Below are positions 9,950-12,817 of a stretch of DNA of 12,817 nucleotides, piece after piece (within the stretch, counting starts at the first letter, position 1; every line of letters starts with the position of its first letter). The stretch lies in NCBI RefSeq assembly GCF_001949145.1, contig NW_019091406.1, positions 264,813 to 277,629 on the forward strand, read 5' to 3'. The translations under genes and the position numbers were made by a program. The DNA is from Acanthaster planci (Eukaryota > Echinodermata > Asteroidea > Valvatida > Acanthasteridae). The notes under the pieces were generated by a model. It was given only the letters and a program-made list of their open reading frames with translations, was not told the origin of the DNA and made no database searches.

Positions 9950-11096
9950 GTAAGTCACCCATCAACTTGTTATCACTGTGCAGTCAATGTCATATCACTA
10001 TGGTGAACAATGGCCCTTGTGAGGAGCAGCTGCAGACTAGCGTCAGTTGTGCACATGCTGGTTTTATTTTGCCATTACTGGGCCTCTAGGAATGAAGGCA
10101 CGCCAGCAATGTTATTAATCCTGTCCTTTCCAAATCCTTGCATGAGCCAAAGATGTCAAAAGATCAATGGTGTATGGCAAAAATTTTGGACTGATTTTGA
10201 AGGATGAATAGGTGTCACGGTCCTGGGCCAGACACTGTGTTGTTCATGCTCAGCCATGCATGTATTTAGGCCCTGATCATACTTGAAAACTATCCCCATT
10301 TCTGCAGGATATCATTCCCAACTCATTGGTCACAGTGAGCCAGTCTAGTACATGTATGTCAAAATGTTAGACCTCATGCTGTTCAAAATGACCTCAGACA
10401 TGCTTGATTTTGGGCATGTGCTGTTGGAATACCAAACTGGCGCATTGCCGGGGGATTTGGAAGGAGAGAGGCAGTGGTCACCCCTCCATGGACCACTTTC
10501 AAGTAACAACAGGTTATTAGAGGTCCGAGGCTCTACCCAGTTTTTTCCGTGGAGGTCAGTCGGAGGATTGTGCAAAATCAAAGTTGTAGCCTTGCCAGAG
10601 ACCCCAAAGGGAGATCGAGTCAATTGAATACTTACAGCTGCTGGTACCCGTGTTGACAGAAGTCTTCATCTTAAGCGGGAAGATGTTGTTGCCAGCTGTG
10701 AGTTTCCTCAAGCCTTATCAGGGATGCTGTATCTAAATATTGCTTAACCTTAACCCTGCAAAGTGAGCGTAATCCAGCAGGTGTAAAAGCCTGTTGTACT
10801 TTGTTGCACTGGGCAATCGACAGCAGCCTGAAAAAAGCTGCCTGTGTTGAGATAATGGGAGCTGGCTTACGGATCAGTTCTGCTGTATCATCTTGTGGTG
10901 GTAAGCAACCACAAACTACTGGGCTGTTTGGCATTGGCTGGGCAAGCCACCTCGACAAATGATGCAAGCCGATGTGTCCAGTAGGGATCTAGCCAAAAAT
11001 ACAGTGGAGGGCTAGGGTTTAACGAATGCAGAATTTGTTAATCCAGCGTTATACATGTTTGTATTATCCAGTGTAATTTCTTGGGCCTCTTGACAG
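9950..11096 (+). other. Intron 4 (between coding exons 4 and 5)
   Basis: GT-AG intron, phase 1, 1147 bases, from gtaagt to cctcttgacag. Opposed open frames at 10345-10627 and a minus-strand frame at 10671-10967 have no family I recognise. tcaaaatg is repeated at 10359 and 10383. A right-end fragment of the taaccctaacc repeat family lies at 11006-11022. Confidence 0.88.
11006..11022. repeat. Solo right-end fragment of the taaccctaacc repeat family
   Basis: ggagggctagggtttaa differs from the right terminus of the 8992-9271 element (ggagggttagggttaaa, 9257-9273) by one substitution and one shifted base, in the same orientation. No matching left end is seen nearby. Short matches can arise by chance. 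Confidence 0.3.
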
Positions 11097-11218
11097 GTGA
11101 TGACGGGAGCCAGAAGGACCCCCCAGCGACCGGTCAGCTGCTCAAGGAGAGCGAGAGCCGATACTGCCTGTGGTGCTCCGGCAGAACGTGCTGCGAGGGC
11201 ATGCTGGTGGAACTCAAG
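11097..11218 (+). CDS. CCDC47: CCDC47 coding exon 5: cytosolic core with Cys-rich block
   Basis: This exon supplies the last two bases of Gly184 and codons 185-224. It starts gt gat gac after cttgacag and ends ctc aag followed by gtagga (phase 0). Residues DDGSQKD and then LWCSGRTCCEGML match the vertebrate GDDG and LWCSGRVCCEGML blocks, a hallmark of the family's cytosolic domain. It encodes five Cys in total: CLWC contributes two, the CC pair two more. It is the most diagnostic exon for naming the gene and is distinctly G+C-rich compared with both flanking introns. Confidence 0.97.
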
Positions 11219-11497
11219 GTAGGACCAAAATATTTGCATTTCACACAGTATGATTTACATTGGTATGTCTAAAACCTGCTTGACATTGCATTTAACATCT
11301 GCCCCTTGGAAGCACCGTCAATTTGGAATGAGTAAAAAGTAAACAAAGGTATTTCTTGTGTCTTTTGTGAAAAAAAAAGCTCCATGCGTCTGTGTTAATA
11401 TTTTTCTATGCTAAAGATATGGTGGTTCCTGCCATTTCTTTCTCTCAGAGTTGTCCCTTACACTCAACAGAAGTTCACACTTTTGTTTTTGTTCCAG
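11219..11497 (+). other. Intron 5 (between coding exons 5 and 6)
   Basis: GT-AG intron, phase 0, 279 bases, the shortest in the gene, from gtagga to a pyrimidine-rich tttttgttccag. No repeat or gene is seen. Confidence 0.9.
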
Positions 11498-11563
11498 CTT
11501 CTGAAAAGGCAGGACCTCGTGAGTGTGGTAGCCAAGCTGATGAAGCCAGGGTCGGATGAAATA
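11498..11563 (+). CDS. CCDC47: CCDC47 coding exon 6
   Basis: This exon encodes residues 225-246 (22 codons, phase 0 both sides). It begins ctt ctg aaa agg after ttgttccag and ends gaa ata followed by gtaagc. LLKRQDLVSVVAKLMKP lines up with vertebrate FLKRQDLLNVLARMMRP. This is part of the conserved cytosolic alpha/beta domain that in published PAT/translocon structures lies on the ribosome side of the membrane. The placement on structure is from knowledge of the family, not from this sequence. Borders are fixed by the homology and by good splice sites. Confidence 0.95.
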
Positions 11564-12411
11564 GTAAGCACAAGTGTTGTTCTTCTCCCTGGTCTTTCCA
11601 GGAGAACTCAATGTTGTATCTGGGTCATTCCATGAGGTTGGGGCACAATTTGTGACGGTGCCCCTTGTTACATGGGTCACTTTACCACCTGTCATGACCT
11701 GTAGAGTAGGTCATTTACTCTGTAAAAATAACACACACCTCTGTATTCAGCCTTGCAAGATGTATAGATTGGAATCCACATGCAGGTAAATAGCTGTTCA
11801 TTTTTACAAAACCCAGGTAACAATGAACACCGTCACATATTGTGCCCCACCCACCCTGGAATGACCCATCCATCATGGAAAGAAGCCCAACATGTCTCTT
11901 GTGTTTGGAAGTCTAAGAAATGGTGCTCCTTTTGACTTCCAGTATTGCCGTCAGTATTTTAGATGATCATTTAGTGGGACAGCACTGACAGAGCCACATT
12001 TCTTGCATAAGAGATAAAGGTTTTGGAGTATTAGCCAATCTGAGTTTGGAAGTAGAACTATATATCTCTGATGAGCTCTGAGAACATGATCGAACATGAT
12101 GTATTGATGGATAGTATGTGCGTTGCACCTGTAAAGCATCTGAACCTCTTCTGGTCTGGTCTGAGGCATCACATGCGTGCCAAACATGCACACAGTCAGC
12201 ACAATTACAACCCTTGACGTTTGTTTGCAAGAGAGCCACTTTGCAGCGCTGCATGTAAATACGTGGACTTTGTTTATGAGATTTTACTACAGGAATTTAT
12301 CCAGGTCTGATAGGAAAGGAAGCGATTCTGTGTATGGGTAAAGAAATGTCAACTTACACAGTAATTCTTTTGTACTCTATTTAATGTCTTCCAATATTTG
12401 TTGCTTAATAG
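11564..12411 (+). other. Intron 6 (between coding exons 6 and 7)
   Basis: GT-AG intron, phase 0, 848 bases, from gtaagc to ttgcttaatag. It holds the 11621-11868 inverted-repeat element. The rest (11869-12411) shows no recognisable feature; the overlapping minus-strand frames at 11951-12254 are unsupported. Confidence 0.88.
11621..11868. repeat. 248-bp terminal inverted-repeat (MITE-like) element
   Basis: tgggtcattcca (11621-11632) and tggaatgaccca (11857-11868) are exact inverted ends. The similarity continues inward through ggggcacaat, tgtgacggtg, ttgttac and tgggt for about 55 bases, with roughly a dozen differences and one single-base gap. The centre is unrelated and non-coding. It lies 57 bases after exon 6. 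It is probably a non-autonomous DNA transposon; the tgggtcattcca-type end looks familiar from marine invertebrate genomes, but I cannot name a family. No target-site duplication is obvious. Confidence 0.75.
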
Positions 12412-12513
12412 TTAATAACGGTGACAATGAACAGCGAGGACATGGACAGTTTCATTCTGTTTGCTGGGAGGAAGAAAATGGCCTCCAAGATGCAGAAGGA
12501 AATGCAAGATTTG
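12412..12513 (+). CDS. CCDC47: CCDC47 coding exon 7 (last exon in the window)
   Basis: This exon encodes residues 247-280 (34 codons, phase 0 both sides). It begins tta ata acg after gcttaatag and ends gat ttg followed by gtaagt. VTMNSEDMDSFILFAGRKK, then QKEMQDL, matches vertebrate VTMNDEDMDTYVFAVGTRK and QKEMQDL, so the frame is certain. The next vertebrate block (Ser-Glu-Phe-Cys) should start the following exon, which is not in the window. The remaining C-terminal residues, including the highly charged coiled coil near the C-terminus, are therefore missing only because the window ends. Confidence 0.96.
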
Positions 12514-12581
12514 GTAAGTTGGGAAAGCTGCGCGAGTTCCGCTCTTTTAAGACTTGAAGATTTTCATGGTGAAAAAAAACT

Positions 12582-12810
12582 AGAAGAGTAAAATGTTTCA
12601 CTGTTCCACATCAACGCCTCACCGAGCTAATCCCTACATCGGGATCCCTCTCTAAACCATATAAGCTCCACTCCCAGTCAGAATCTTGCAGTCTCCTAAA
12701 GACAGAGTACACTGTTCGAAACGTCGAGTTATTCCGTGGTTCTCCTCAGAACCACACATAATCAAGAAAGAGATTGATACATGGTGCAACCACAATCATT
12801 TTACTCTTCT
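12582..12810. repeat. 229-bp element with 14-bp inverted ends and a hammerhead-like core
   Basis: agaagagtaaaatg (12582-12595) and its exact reverse complement (12797-12810) bound a non-coding stretch. Inside, cctaaaga (12695-12702) is followed by a small hairpin (gacag and ctgttc) and then cgaaacgtc (12717-12725). That layout resembles the conserved core of hammerhead ribozymes found in Penelope-like and other retroelements, with the usual ctgatga replaced by ctaaaga. The string gttcgaa could instead be a tRNA-type B box of a SINE. The element is clear; its class is not. Confidence 0.5.
12736..12755. repeat. Perfect 8-bp stem-loop
   Basis: gtggttct, loop cctc, agaaccac. It lies within the 12582-12810 element, after the hammerhead-like core, and is probably a structural part of that element's RNA or DNA. 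Confidence 0.6.
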
Positions 12811-12817
12811 TACATAA

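Larger units (their letters stand above)
6253..12817 (+). other. CCDC47 gene, 5' portion (truncated by window edge)
   Basis: This is the locus of CCDC47 (calumin), an ER membrane protein. In vertebrates it forms the PAT complex with Asterix (WDR83OS) and works with the ribosome-bound Sec61 multipass translocon to help insert multi-spanning membrane proteins; it has also been linked to ER calcium handling. Seven exons join in frame into 280 residues: signal peptide (1-23), acidic lumenal segment (about 32-107), a transmembrane helix (about 141-155) and the start of the cytosolic DUF1682 domain (about 160-280). The vertebrate protein is about 480 residues, so roughly 200 C-terminal residues should be encoded to the right of 12817. 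Assignment rests on ungapped matches to conserved strings such as LLESNF, LWCSGR, CCEGML, LKRQDL and QKEMQDL. Confidence 0.93.
12514..12817 (+). other. Intron 7, 5' part
   Basis: Starts with the donor gtaagt in phase 0 and runs off the window with no acceptor that continues CCDC47. Nearly all of it is the repeat element at 12582-12810. Confidence 0.8.

Overview
The window looks like nuclear DNA from an invertebrate animal, most likely a deuterostome. Coding sequence is in short GC-richer pieces bounded by GT...AG splice sites, with introns of 0.3-1.5 kb. The remaining AT-rich DNA is full of short inverted-repeat insertions. The encoded protein is close to vertebrate CCDC47. Repeated taggcct motifs (about 1447, 4538, 4795, 5055, 5303) and many acatgta strings remind me of echinoderm or related genomes. 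That taxonomic guess is from memory and weak.

The one gene I can support is the 5' part of CCDC47 (calumin, an ER membrane subunit of the PAT complex of the multipass translocon) on the + strand. Seven coding exons (6255-6515, 7655-7768, 9300-9427, 9903-9949, 11097-11218, 11498-11563, 12412-12513) join in frame to 840 nt, or 280 codons. They encode a signal peptide, a very acidic lumenal segment, one transmembrane helix and the first half of the cytosolic domain. The C-terminal part, including the basic coiled coil, must lie to the right of the window. All six complete introns are GT-AG with phases 0, 0, 2, 1, 0, 0; the seventh begins with a GT donor in phase 0.

Positions 1-6252 hold no gene I can support. 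An acceptor-like site two bases before the first ATG suggests a 5' untranslated exon somewhere upstream, which I could not place. This region carries a 178-bp near-perfect hairpin element (1542-1719), a smaller inverted repeat (3500-3575), a degenerate gac-rich tract (4286-4340) and a 38-bp palindrome (4866-4903).

The introns carry several MITE-like elements: a 280-bp element with taaccctaacc ends that stops 28 bases before exon 3, an inverted repeat with 12-bp tandem units (8711-8882), an element with tgggtcattcca ends (11621-11868), and an element with 14-bp ends and a possible degenerate hammerhead-type core (12582-12810). Pieces of the taaccctaacc family recur at 4866-4903, 7411-7473 and 11006-11022. 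I see no prokaryotic features, CRISPR array, tRNA or rRNA, and no clearly new multi-gene system. The most unusual material is the set of non-autonomous repeats.
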